From an uncultured Bacilli bacterium (GTDB taxonomy: Bacteria; Bacillota_I; Bacilli_A; RF39; UBA660), in assembly GCA_910580135.1 (NCBI GenBank), contig CAJTXC010000068.1, forward strand, positions 1-7,525: 7,525 nt of DNA, read 5' to 3'. The notes beneath the pieces were generated by a model. The model was not told the origin of the DNA and ran no database searches. It saw only the letters and a list, made by a program, of their open reading frames with translations. Positions 1 to 6,562 of the stretch are shown in pieces; position 1 is the first letter of the stretch; every line of letters starts with the position of its first letter. Both the position numbers and the translations under genes were made by a program.

Positions 1-45
1 ACCTATAAAGTAGGTCTCTCTTTTTTTAGAGTCCACTTTATAGGT
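1..45 (-). terminator. Long hairpin, probable terminator of the three-paralogue operon
   Basis: Positions 1-11 and 35-45 are perfect 11-base inverted repeats (ACCTATAAAGT / ACTTTATAGGT). The stem can continue inward through GG.CUCU against AGAG.CC with one bulge and one mismatch, leaving an A-rich loop on the minus-strand RNA. It begins at the last base of the preceding gene's TAA stop (45-47), the usual place for an intrinsic terminator. The U-tract that would confirm this lies beyond the window edge, so a simple 3'-end stabilising hairpin or a repeat unit is also possible. Confidence 0.6.
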
Positions 46-983
46 TACATTTTAAATAGTCTTTTCTTTTTTGTAAATTTATATACATAGGCACCATCAG
101 CCTCTATCTCTAACCAATCTACTTTATATTGTCTAGTAATAACTTTATTTTTAGATTTAAAAGATGCATCATGCCAATCATAATCATATATCACGCCATT
201 ATTATTTAATGTTTTTCGAAGATAGGATAATAATTCAATTGTTTTCGGCTTTTCTTCATCATATATTCTACCTATTATATTACTTAAATATATAACATCA
301 AACTTTTCACTAGTTTTTTCACGCACGGTATTTACGTTTGAATCAATAAATTTAATTTCACAACTACTTAAATTATATTTTAACTTAGAAAAATTTTCTT
401 TATCTGTCCATGCGTTATTACATTCAAAATCATTATGTGAGTAATTTACAAATAGGTCTTCCACTTGCTCTTTTTGTTTAACTATATCAATCACTTTTTC
501 CCAAAAAAGAATTACATCTTCATTTAAATATTTATGAACTTCGGAAATTATATTATTCATATTTTTTATAAAACCCTTGCGTTCGAATGAAGAAAAATAA
601 AGTGAATGATAATCCATTAACATAACTATGTCAATTTTATCAAGAAAATCTTCTAAATTATATTTTTTTATCATGGCTATTTTTAAAGCTACATAATATT
701 TACACAATCTATTAATATCAAAGCCAGTTATGTTAGGAGCACCTGCTAAAGCTGCATGTAAAATATGATCACCACCGGAAGTTACCGAAAGAACCTTTTT
801 ATCATTTAGCTCCCTATCATAATATAATCTTAAATACTCATTTGTATAAGCGAATATTCTGCATGCGTTGTCAAAATTAGTTAAATCATTTTCTTCTATC
901 ACGTCACTACCTTCACCACAAAGAAAATTTTCTAATAGTTTTAAATCTATATCTATATCTTTTTGTACTTTATTTTCTGTCAT
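45..983 (-). CDS. DUF3419/BtaA-like SAM-binding protein, third paralogue
   Basis: The 312-residue protein has a Rossmann SAM-binding signature: VLSVTSGGD at residues 64-72, then FDIN at 88-91 (the acidic end of strand 2), then LKIAMIKKY at 100-108. Later blocks are YLNEDVILFW (152-161), W192, FIDSNV (212-217), FDVIYLSNI (228-236) and YLRKTLNNNG (254-263); the FD-SNI block looks like strand 4/5 of a class I methyltransferase fold. The order SGD, FDIN, LK and FD-SNI is what I recall for DUF3419, which includes BtaA, a 3-amino-3-carboxypropyl transferase making betaine-lipid head groups. The activity here is inferred; methyl transfer is the main alternative. There is no signal peptide or membrane span, so it is probably cytoplasmic, and the tail is Lys/Arg-rich (TKKKRLFK). 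Its motif I reads SGGD where the sister copies read ASGD. The ATG has AAAGGAAA seven bases upstream. It lies 43 bp after the middle paralogue and shares its operon. Confidence 0.8.
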   Translation of the reverse strand: MTENKVQKDIDIDLKLLENFLCGEGSDVIEENDLTNFDNACRIFAYTNEYLRLYYDRELNDKKVLSVTSGGDHILHAALAGAPNITGFDINRLCKYYVALKIAMIKKYNLEDFLDKIDIVMLMDYHSLYFSSFERKGFIKNMNNIISEVHKYLNEDVILFWEKVIDIVKQKEQVEDLFVNYSHNDFECNNAWTDKENFSKLKYNLSSCEIKFIDSNVNTVREKTSEKFDVIYLSNIIGRIYDEEKPKTIELLSYLRKTLNNNGVIYDYDWHDASFKSKNKVITRQYKVDWLEIEADGAYVYKFTKKKRLFKM

Positions 984-1026
984 AATAATTTTCCTTTCTT
1001 TAAGTTTTATACTTGCTACAATTAGT

Positions 1027-1902
1027 TTATTTTAACTTAGTAAAAGTGAATGCTTTTCCTTCAAAATATCTTTCTTTAGAAGGTATTTCATCATACATAT
1101 AATGTAAGCCATAAGGAATTTTTTTATCAATCAGCGTTTTCAATTCAAAACTATAACCATATAATTTAGAAGATTCATTTAATAATTCATCTAAATTTTT
1201 CATCATATCTTTAAATCTATCAACATATAACTTTGTATTATTCGCTAAAACATAATCAAATATATTACTGGTAAATAATGCATCATATTTTTTATCTACA
1301 ACTCTATTTAAATTGGCTATATCACTATCAATAAAATTTATACTAACATTATTAATTTTTTTCTTTAAAATTATATAGTTATCATAATTATAGTATGGAT
1401 TTTTCTTGTAAGTATCATTTACATATACATTTAAAATATCATCAGTCTCAATTTTTTCTTGACTTAAAAGAGTTTGATAACATTTCCAAAAACTATATTC
1501 ATCATTAGTTAAAAATTTACTAACTTCATCTACTATGTTATTTTTGCATTTAAATTCAAAATCTCCATCAGAAGTAAATTTAACCATTAATTTCCAAAAA
1601 GTTTCATAATCATAGGCTTTTATCATAGCTATTTTCAAAGCCACAAAATATTTACTATATAAATTTATATCAAATGTATCTATCTTTGTACCATTATTTA
1701 AAATAATATTTATTATTTGGTCACCAGAAGCGGTAACTGATAAAATGTTTTTATTTGTAAAATCATCTTTAGGATATAAAAACAAATTTTCATTAGACCA
1801 AGTATATGTTGGTTCTAATGTTAAAAAACTAGTACATTCACTTCGTTCAATATTATCTTTTTTTAAAAGTAACTCTTCATATTTCGAATTTTTATTTTCC
1901 AT
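1027..1902 (-). CDS. DUF3419/BtaA-like SAM-binding protein, diverged middle paralogue
   Basis: The 291-residue protein carries the same landmarks as its neighbours: ILSVTASGD (53-61), FDIN (77-80), LKIAMIKAY (89-97), FLTNDEYSFW (130-139), IDSDI (191-195) and YDALFTSNI (206-214). It diverges elsewhere. The AGA after motif I is lost, the conserved WT near residue 170 is replaced by Tyr-rich sequence, and the YLRK.LNNNG block is not recognisable. The C-terminus (KAFTFTKLK) is less basic. The frame is open upstream to an ATG at 1947, overlapping the previous gene by 35 bp, but ATG 1902 is preferred. It has AAGGTG six bases upstream at 1909-1914, removes the overlap and matches the sister N-termini better. 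Only ten bases separate it from the previous stop, so the two are cotranscribed and perhaps translationally coupled. The N-terminal domain is intact, so it may be active on a different substrate or act as a partner subunit; this is inference. Confidence 0.78.
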   Translation of the reverse strand: MENKNSKYEELLLKKDNIERSECTSFLTLEPTYTWSNENLFLYPKDDFTNKNILSVTASGDQIINIILNNGTKIDTFDINLYSKYFVALKIAMIKAYDYETFWKLMVKFTSDGDFEFKCKNNIVDEVSKFLTNDEYSFWKCYQTLLSQEKIETDDILNVYVNDTYKKNPYYNYDNYIILKKKINNVSINFIDSDIANLNRVVDKKYDALFTSNIFDYVLANNTKLYVDRFKDMMKNLDELLNESSKLYGYSFELKTLIDKKIPYGLHYMYDEIPSKERYFEGKAFTFTKLK

Positions 1903-1908
1903 ATATAA

Positions 1909-1914
1909 CACCTT
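1909..1914 (-). promoter_or_regulatory. Ribosome binding site that decides the middle paralogue start
   Basis: The minus strand reads AAGGTG, then six bases, then ATG at 1902. The site overlaps the TAA stop (1913-1915) of the upstream gene. It supports start 1902 over the longer frame from 1947. Confidence 0.65.
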
Positions 1915-2830
1915 AAAATAACTTTCTTTTCTTATATTTATAAACATGTAGTCTGCTTTCTGGAATTAAATTTTCAGATTTTACATTATAAGACATTTTC
2001 ACATTTAACTTATCCGAATAATTATTAGTTTCCCAAGCATAACTATATATTATTCCGTTATTGTTAAGTAATTTTCTTAAATAAATTAATAACTTATCTT
2101 GCTCTTTAGACATTCTGTCTAATATATTACTAAGATATATAAAATCAAATTTACCAGAAGTCGATCTTATTAAATTATTTACGTTAGAATCAACATAATT
2201 AATATTAGTAGTTTCTAAATTTTCCTTTAGTTTTAAATAATTTCTTTCACTAGTCCATACATTATTTTTTATAAAACTATCCATGTGGTCGTAAAAAAAT
2301 AATTTTTGAGTAACATGTCCATTGGTTTCTCCAACAATATCTAAAAACAAATTCCAAAATTTCTTTTCATCATCAGTTAAATAATTGGACAAATCTTTTA
2401 AAAGATTTAAAAATAAAACTGTTTTATTTTGATCTTTAAAAAGCGAATTAAAATACTCAAATAAAAAGTTCATACCTTCTAAAAATGAACAGTTAATATA
2501 TCTTTTTACCATTGCTATTTTTAGTCCTGAGTAATACTTTGCAATACGATTTATATCAAATGAGGTTATGTCAGAAGCTCCTGCAAAAGCAGCATTTAAA
2601 GCATGATCTCCACTTGCCGTTACCGTTAAAACACGTTTATCTTTTAAATCTTCTTCATGGTATAAATCTAATCTTTCATTAGTACATAAGTAACCTATAC
2701 CAATTGAGTCAAAATCTGTTATTTTATTTTCTTCTAAATTTTTAAAATCTTCACTATGCAAAAATAAATCAAGTAATTCTATTTCTTTATCAACATTACA
2801 AGTATTTCTTTTAAATAATAGATTTGACAT
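1913..2830 (-). CDS. DUF3419/BtaA-like SAM-binding protein, first paralogue
   Basis: The 305-residue protein is the promoter-proximal member of the trio. Motif I is VLTVTASGD (67-75), followed by HALNAAFAGA, FDIN (91-94) and LKIAMVKRY (103-111). Then come YLTDDEKKFW (150-159), W192, DSNV (214-217), FDFIYLSNI (228-236) and YLRKLLNNNG (250-259), with a basic tail (YKYKKRKLF). It matches the third paralogue almost residue by residue across motif I and the C-terminal blocks, and the middle one much less. The pattern fits a class I Rossmann SAM-dependent transferase of DUF3419/BtaA type; substrate and group transferred are unknown. BtaA is usually followed by the N-methyltransferase BtaB, and nothing here looks like a clear BtaB, so betaine-lipid synthesis should not be assumed. 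The ATG has an AAGGGGG site six bases upstream and its own promoter. No signal peptide or membrane segment is seen. Confidence 0.8.
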   Translation of the reverse strand: MSNLLFKRNTCNVDKEIELLDLFLHSEDFKNLEENKITDFDSIGIGYLCTNERLDLYHEEDLKDKRVLTVTASGDHALNAAFAGASDITSFDINRIAKYYSGLKIAMVKRYINCSFLEGMNFLFEYFNSLFKDQNKTVLFLNLLKDLSNYLTDDEKKFWNLFLDIVGETNGHVTQKLFFYDHMDSFIKNNVWTSERNYLKLKENLETTNINYVDSNVNNLIRSTSGKFDFIYLSNILDRMSKEQDKLLIYLRKLLNNNGIIYSYAWETNNYSDKLNVKMSYNVKSENLIPESRLHVYKYKKRKLF

Positions 2831-2857
2831 AAAAATCCCCCTTTTTGTCGAGTTAAT

Positions 2858-2886
2858 ATACTAGCATAAATATCTTTATTTTTCAA
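2858..2886 (-). promoter_or_regulatory. Promoter of the three-paralogue operon
   Basis: The minus strand has TTGAAA (2881-2886), a 17-base spacer and TAGTAT (2858-2863), with a TGC extended -10 (2864-2866). The predicted start is near 2851, about 20 bases before the ATG at 2830, so the 5' leader is short and contains little beyond the ribosome binding site. It lies just after the rpsD terminator, which makes the trio a separate transcription unit. The form is that of a vegetative (sigma-A type) promoter, suggesting expression without a special sigma factor. Confidence 0.7.
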
Positions 2887-2905
2887 GGATTATTCAAATA
2901 TAAAA

Positions 2906-2931
2906 AAATAAGACTTTTAAAAGTCTTATTT
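2906..2931 (-). terminator. Intrinsic terminator of rpsD
   Basis: This is a perfect 26-base palindrome (arms AAATAAGACTTTT / AAAAGTCTTATTT) followed on the minus strand by a run of seven T in all (2902-2908), partly within the stem. The rpsD TAA stop (2926-2928) and the last codon lie inside the upstream arm, so the terminator starts in the coding sequence. The palindrome is symmetric and could fold on either strand, but all neighbouring genes are on the minus strand. Confidence 0.85.
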
Positions 2932-3531
2932 GTTGTAGAATTCAACGATCATTGATTCTTTAATATCAGCAGAAAGTTCACTTCTTTCAGGCATACGAAC
3001 GTAAGTTCCTGACATTTTCTTTTTGTCAAATTCAACGTATTCAACTGTCTTATTGATTTTTTCTAAAGATTCTAAAATTGCTTTATGATCTTTTGAAGCT
3101 TCTTTAACAGCAACAACGTCACCAGCTTTAACTTGGTATGAAGGAATATCTACCTTTTTACCATTTACTGTGATATGACCATGGTTAACAACTTGTCTTG
3201 CAGCTCTTCTAGTAGTAGCAAGTCCCATACGATAAACAACGTTATCTAATCTGCTTTCTAAAAGTTTAAGGAAGTTTTCACCTTGGATACCTCTCATTTT
3301 AGCTGCTTTTTCAAATGTTAATCTGAATTGTTTTTCGTTAACTCCATACATTAATCTAACCTTTTGTTTTTCCATTAATTGAAGTTTGTATTCAGATGCT
3401 TTACCACGTCTTTTATCATTTCCGTGTTGTCCTGGACCGTATGGTCTTTTGACTAATTCTTTTCCTGTTTCTGATAAAGAAAAACCTAAATGACGACTTT
3501 TCTTATACATAGGACCTGTATATCTTGACAT
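2926..3531 (-). CDS. rpsD: 30S ribosomal protein S4
   Basis: The 201-residue protein is a primary 16S rRNA-binding protein that starts 30S assembly and contributes to decoding accuracy. The N-terminus (MSRYTGP, then SRHLG, SLS.TGKEL and RPYGPGQHG at about 29-37) is the standard S4 opening. The S4 RNA-binding domain spans about residues 91-155, with LESRLDNVVYRMGLATTRRA, then RQVV.HGHI.VNG. Length is normal. It has no cysteine, so it is the zinc-free (C-) form. The frame is open to an ATG at 3537, but the AAGGAGG site (3539-3545) leaves only one base before that codon and seven before ATG 3531, which also gives the family N-terminus. Codons are visibly less AT-extreme than in the neighbouring accessory genes, as expected for high expression. 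It is monocistronic, with its own promoter, leader and terminator. S4 is known to autoregulate rpsD in Bacillus. Confidence 0.98.
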   Translation of the reverse strand: MSRYTGPMYKKSRHLGFSLSETGKELVKRPYGPGQHGNDKRRGKASEYKLQLMEKQKVRLMYGVNEKQFRLTFEKAAKMRGIQGENFLKLLESRLDNVVYRMGLATTRRAARQVVNHGHITVNGKKVDIPSYQVKAGDVVAVKEASKDHKAILESLEKINKTVEYVEFDKKKMSGTYVRMPERSELSADIKESMIVEFYNK

Positions 3532-3700
3532 TTTCATTCCTCCTTTGTTTTTATCTGTAAACTAAAGGACCTTTGCCACTTGATAGGGAGTTTGTTTTAA
3601 TACTTTCATCTTCGCAGCTTATAAAGACTACTCATATAACTTAAATCTGCAAACAAACACGTTATCAAATTCAAAATCGGTGCTGCTTTTCGTTTACACG
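3532..3700 (-). promoter_or_regulatory. Structured rpsD 5' leader, probable S4 autoregulatory element
   Basis: About 165 nt separate the predicted transcription start near 3700 from the rpsD start, far more than translation needs. The minus-strand RNA can form an 8-bp closing stem, GUUUGUUU (3651-3658) with AAACAAAC (3590-3597). Directly inside it, GCAG (3647-3650) pairs with CUGC (3614-3617). The segment after the closing stem, with CAAGUGGCAAAGGUCC and a purine-rich end at the SD, may contribute a further pairing near the ribosome binding site. In Bacillus, S4 represses rpsD through a leader RNA; assigning this leader to that mechanism is inference from position, length and pairing. No terminator-like U-tract is seen in the leader, which suggests control at translation. 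Confidence 0.6.
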
Positions 3701-3706
3701 CATTAC

Positions 3707-3735
3707 ATTATATCTAATTATATGAAAATAGTCAA
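3707..3735 (-). promoter_or_regulatory. Strong consensus promoter of rpsD
   Basis: The minus strand has TTGACT (3730-3735), exactly 17 bases, then TATAAT (3707-3712). This is one mismatch from the full sigma-A consensus. Transcription should begin near 3700. It sits only 16 bases beyond the terminator of the upstream membrane-protein gene, so rpsD is insulated from that unit. Confidence 0.88.
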
Positions 3736-3751
3736 GAAGTTATTAAAATTA

Positions 3752-3777
3752 AAAAAGAGAGCATCTACTCTCTTTTT
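3752..3777 (-). terminator. Intrinsic terminator of the glyQS/membrane-protein unit
   Basis: A perfect 10-bp stem, AAAAAGAGAG (minus strand, 3768-3777) with CTCTCTTTTT (3752-3761), encloses a six-base loop and runs into a T-rich tract (TTTTTT, AA, TTTT). The TAG stop of the membrane-protein gene (3765-3767) is in the loop, so the final codons form the upstream arm. Confidence 0.85.
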
Positions 3778-5153
3778 AGTCTTTTCATTAAGTTTTTATA
3801 CTTTAAAAGTGATATCACTGATACAAATCCCATAAATATTAAAATAAATATTATTGGTATTTCAATAAAACCATAAGTAAGTTTAAGCTCATTTGTAATA
3901 GACATATAAATCAAATCATAAACTAATGTTGCATTAAAAACACATGATGTTAAATTATCGTTAAAGGTATCAATTAACGCACTATGTTTACCAGTATTAA
4001 TGTTATATATAATAGTACTTATAACCCCAGTAATACTAGCAAAAACAAATGATATAAAATTAAGTTCATAAAAGTTATTTTTTATTACAATAATACTTAA
4101 GATACTTATAATCAAAAATATAAGTATAATAAAATAGTTATAGGGCTTAATCTTTCTCATTAATATAAATTCATTTTGACTATTTTTCTTTTCTGTTGAT
4201 TTATTATTTATAAAGTTAGTAAGATCACCATCTTCTTTTACTTGTGGCCTTATCTTTAAAAGCACATCATCAACGCTTAAATTAGTATTTTCATCTATTA
4301 AATAAGTAAAACCAGAAATGTTATTATTTGATAATTCATTTAATATATCTTTTGCAATTTCACTTTCATTTTGATTAGTAATATCCTTTATATCTTCAGA
4401 AAATGATTCAGGTATTTTTAAAATAGTATTACTTTTTTGTTCAAGTAAAAAGTTTATGGTTTCATTATTCTTTTCTATATCTTCTTTTATACTTTCTATC
4501 TTTTCCATAGCTTCATCAATTATTTTCTTAGCATGGTCTTTTTCTGATTTTAATTTATCAGTCCCAAATAAATTAGCGCTTAAAAATGAATAAATAATTA
4601 TTACTCCATAAATACCAAAAGGGATTGTTAAAAATAATAAATAATTAATATTAATCAAATTAAATATTAAACAAACTAATAAGAATAAACCTTTTATTAA
4701 ATCATATCCATTAACTATTTTTTTTCCATTCAAGTTATAAGAATTAACCGTGTTAATATTTTGATTTATGAAAGCAATACTATCTTCATATAAAGATGTT
4801 AAAAAATATTTTGAAACAAGCTCCTTTTTTACTTTTTTTAAGTTTTGAACTTCAGAACAATCTTCTAAGTACTCATTATACTCTTTTTCAATTTTTTCTT
4901 TATCTTCTTTTTTAGCTAGTTCTACTACCTTATCATAGTCTTCTTTTAATTCTTTTAGTTCGTTTTCACTAACATAACTTTTATAGTTTTTTGTAACCGA
5001 CTTTATAGTGCCTAAATAACCATATACGTTTTTAGGATATTCTTTTTTTATTTGGTTACAAACACCTAAAGAAAGAGAATAATCTTCTATTCCAAAACAC
5101 TCTTCTGCTTCTTCTTTTAAACTTTTTAAAGTTTTTTTACTCCCAGTTTTCAT
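3765..5153 (-). CDS. Unrecognised multi-pass membrane protein with TPR-like N-terminus and central coiled coil
   Basis: I do not recognise this 462-residue protein. Residues 1-60 look like one or two TPR-type helix pairs (A..C...Y..L..C..I....P.N.YGYLG). Residues 62-115 are charged helix, probably coiled coil. A hydrophobic stretch at about 154-195 looks like a two-helix hairpin. Residues 198-240 are again Glu/Lys-rich coiled coil, and 245-335 are soluble. Three more hydrophobic segments lie at about 338-358, 364-384 and 427-449, and the C-terminus is basic (KYKNLMKRLKRE). There is no signal peptide. The ATG lies 11 bases after the glyQS stop with AAGGAAG upstream overlapping that stop, so it is cotranscribed with glyQS and under the same T-box. 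Whether it has a role linked to translation or is only carried in the operon cannot be told. The helical domains suggest scaffolding or envelope partners rather than a transporter; that is inference. Confidence 0.75.
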   Translation of the reverse strand: MKTGSKKTLKSLKEEAEECFGIEDYSLSLGVCNQIKKEYPKNVYGYLGTIKSVTKNYKSYVSENELKELKEDYDKVVELAKKEDKEKIEKEYNEYLEDCSEVQNLKKVKKELVSKYFLTSLYEDSIAFINQNINTVNSYNLNGKKIVNGYDLIKGLFLLVCLIFNLININYLLFLTIPFGIYGVIIIYSFLSANLFGTDKLKSEKDHAKKIIDEAMEKIESIKEDIEKNNETINFLLEQKSNTILKIPESFSEDIKDITNQNESEIAKDILNELSNNNISGFTYLIDENTNLSVDDVLLKIRPQVKEDGDLTNFINNKSTEKKNSQNEFILMRKIKPYNYFIILIFLIISILSIIVIKNNFYELNFISFVFASITGVISTIIYNINTGKHSALIDTFNDNLTSCVFNATLVYDLIYMSITNELKLTYGFIEIPIIFILIFMGFVSVISLLKYKNLMKRLKRE

Positions 5154-5164
5154 AATACGCTTCC

Positions 5165-6538
5165 TTAAAACTCTATTTCCTTTTTAACATATGCAACAGC
5201 TTCATCTACTGGTAATGTTATTTGCTCCATTGTATCTCTATTTCTTATGGTAACAGTTCCATTATTAATAGTTTCATCGTCTACTGTTACACAATAAGGC
5301 GTTCCAATAACATCTTGTCTTCTATATCTTTTACCAATTGAACCAGTTTCATCATAAGTAGTCATAAAGTTTTTAGCAAAAGCTTTATATAACTCTTTAG
5401 CTTTTTCACTATGATATTTTTTAACTAATGGTAATACTGCTACTTTGTATGGAGCTAAGAAAGGATGAAATTTCATAACTTCTCTTTCTTCACCATTTTC
5501 AAGTGTTTCTTTATGATATGCATTACATAAAACAGCAAGTAATAGTCTTTCAACACCAACTGATGGCTCTATTACGTATGGTATATATTTTTCATTTGTT
5601 TCAGGATCTTGATATTCCATGCTTGAACCAGAAAATTGTTGATGTTGAGATAAGTCATAATTAGTACGACTAGCTATTCCCCATAATTCACCCCAACCAA
5701 ATGGGAATTTATATTCTATATCAGTTGTTGCATTACTATAAAAGCTTAATTCTTCTTTAGAATGATCTCTTAATCTTAAGTTTTCTTCTTTTATACCTAA
5801 ACTAAGTAAGAAGTTTTTACAAGTTTCTTTATAATGTTTAAACCATTCAAGTTCAGTTCCTGGCTTACAGAAAAATTCTAATTCCATTTGTTCAAATTCT
5901 CTTACTCTAAAAATAAAGTTACCTGGTGTAATTTCATTTCTAAAACTTTTACCTACTTGTCCTACACCAAATGGTAATTTAAGACGCATAGATCTTTGAA
6001 TATTAAGGTAATCAGTAAATATTCCTTGAGCAGTTTCTGGTCTTAAGTAAATAGTTGATTTACTATCTTCAGTAACGCCTTGGAAAGTTTTAAACATTAA
6101 GTTAAATTGTCTTATATCAGTATAATCTAACTTACCACATTTAGGACATACAACATTATGTTCATTAATGTAATTAATTAATTCTTCATTAGACATGCCA
6201 CCAGCATCTTCCACGCCATCATTTTCTACTAATTTATCTGCCCTATGTCTTGTTTTACAAGATTTACAATCAATTAATGGATCACTAAACGTAGATATAT
6301 GACCTGATGCTTCCCAGACTCTAGGATTCATTAATATTGCACTATCTAATCCTACGTTATTAGGATCTTCTTGTACAAACTTCTTAAGCCAAGCTTTTTT
6401 TACGTTGCTTTTAAGTTCTGCTCCTACTGGTCCAAAATCCCAAGTATTTGCAAGCCCACCATATATTTCACTACCTTGAAATATAATTCCATATTGCTTA
6501 CATAAATTTACTAAATCTTCCATATTAAAATTATTCAT
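5165..6538 (-). CDS. glyQS: Glycyl-tRNA synthetase, single-chain dimeric type
   Basis: This class II synthetase (457 residues) joins glycine to tRNA-Gly in the cytoplasm. It is the homodimeric form used by staphylococci, mycoplasmas, archaea and eukaryotes, not the separate GlyQ/GlyS subunits. In 457-residue numbering, the N-terminal block GSEIYGGLANTWDFGPVG is at about 22-39. Cys91/Cys94 and Cys131/Cys134 form a likely zinc site in the insertion. Motif 2 is FRNE (199-202) with REFEQ (213-217), and motif 3 is GVERLLLA (328-335). The anticodon-binding domain runs from about 362 (LAPYKVAVLPL) to the end, including IGTPY. Length is normal. The frame opens at ATG 6547, but the GGAG site abuts that codon; ATG 6538 is nine bases from it and is preferred. 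The T-box leader upstream supports tRNA-Gly-controlled expression. The symbol may also be given as glyS or glyQS. Confidence 0.97.
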   Translation of the reverse strand: MNNFNMEDLVNLCKQYGIIFQGSEIYGGLANTWDFGPVGAELKSNVKKAWLKKFVQEDPNNVGLDSAILMNPRVWEASGHISTFSDPLIDCKSCKTRHRADKLVENDGVEDAGGMSNEELINYINEHNVVCPKCGKLDYTDIRQFNLMFKTFQGVTEDSKSTIYLRPETAQGIFTDYLNIQRSMRLKLPFGVGQVGKSFRNEITPGNFIFRVREFEQMELEFFCKPGTELEWFKHYKETCKNFLLSLGIKEENLRLRDHSKEELSFYSNATTDIEYKFPFGWGELWGIASRTNYDLSQHQQFSGSSMEYQDPETNEKYIPYVIEPSVGVERLLLAVLCNAYHKETLENGEEREVMKFHPFLAPYKVAVLPLVKKYHSEKAKELYKAFAKNFMTTYDETGSIGKRYRRQDVIGTPYCVTVDDETINNGTVTIRNRDTMEQITLPVDEAVAYVKKEIEF

Positions 6539-6547
6539 TATACACAT

Positions 6548-6555
6548 CTCCTTTT
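6548..6555 (-). promoter_or_regulatory. Ribosome binding site that decides the glyQS start
   Basis: The minus strand reads AAAAGGAG, immediately followed by ATG (6547) and nine bases later by a second in-frame ATG (6538). Only the second has workable spacing, so the first is probably not used. Confidence 0.7.
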
Positions 6556-6562
6556 CTTTATA

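Noticed and set aside
984..1026. Internal promoter between the middle and third paralogues (TATAAA-like)
   Set aside because: No -35 hexamer at suitable spacing; 43 bp is compatible with simple cotranscription.
1903..1947. N-terminal extension of the middle paralogue from ATG 1947, overlapping the previous gene by 35 bp
   Set aside because: ATG 1902 has an AAGGTG site at six bases, removes the overlap and fits the length of the sister N-termini.
45..2830. Betaine-lipid (BtaA/BtaB) biosynthesis operon
   Set aside because: There is no clear BtaB-type N-methyltransferase, three similar copies are not the known arrangement, and the overall similarity seen is to the SAM-binding signature only.
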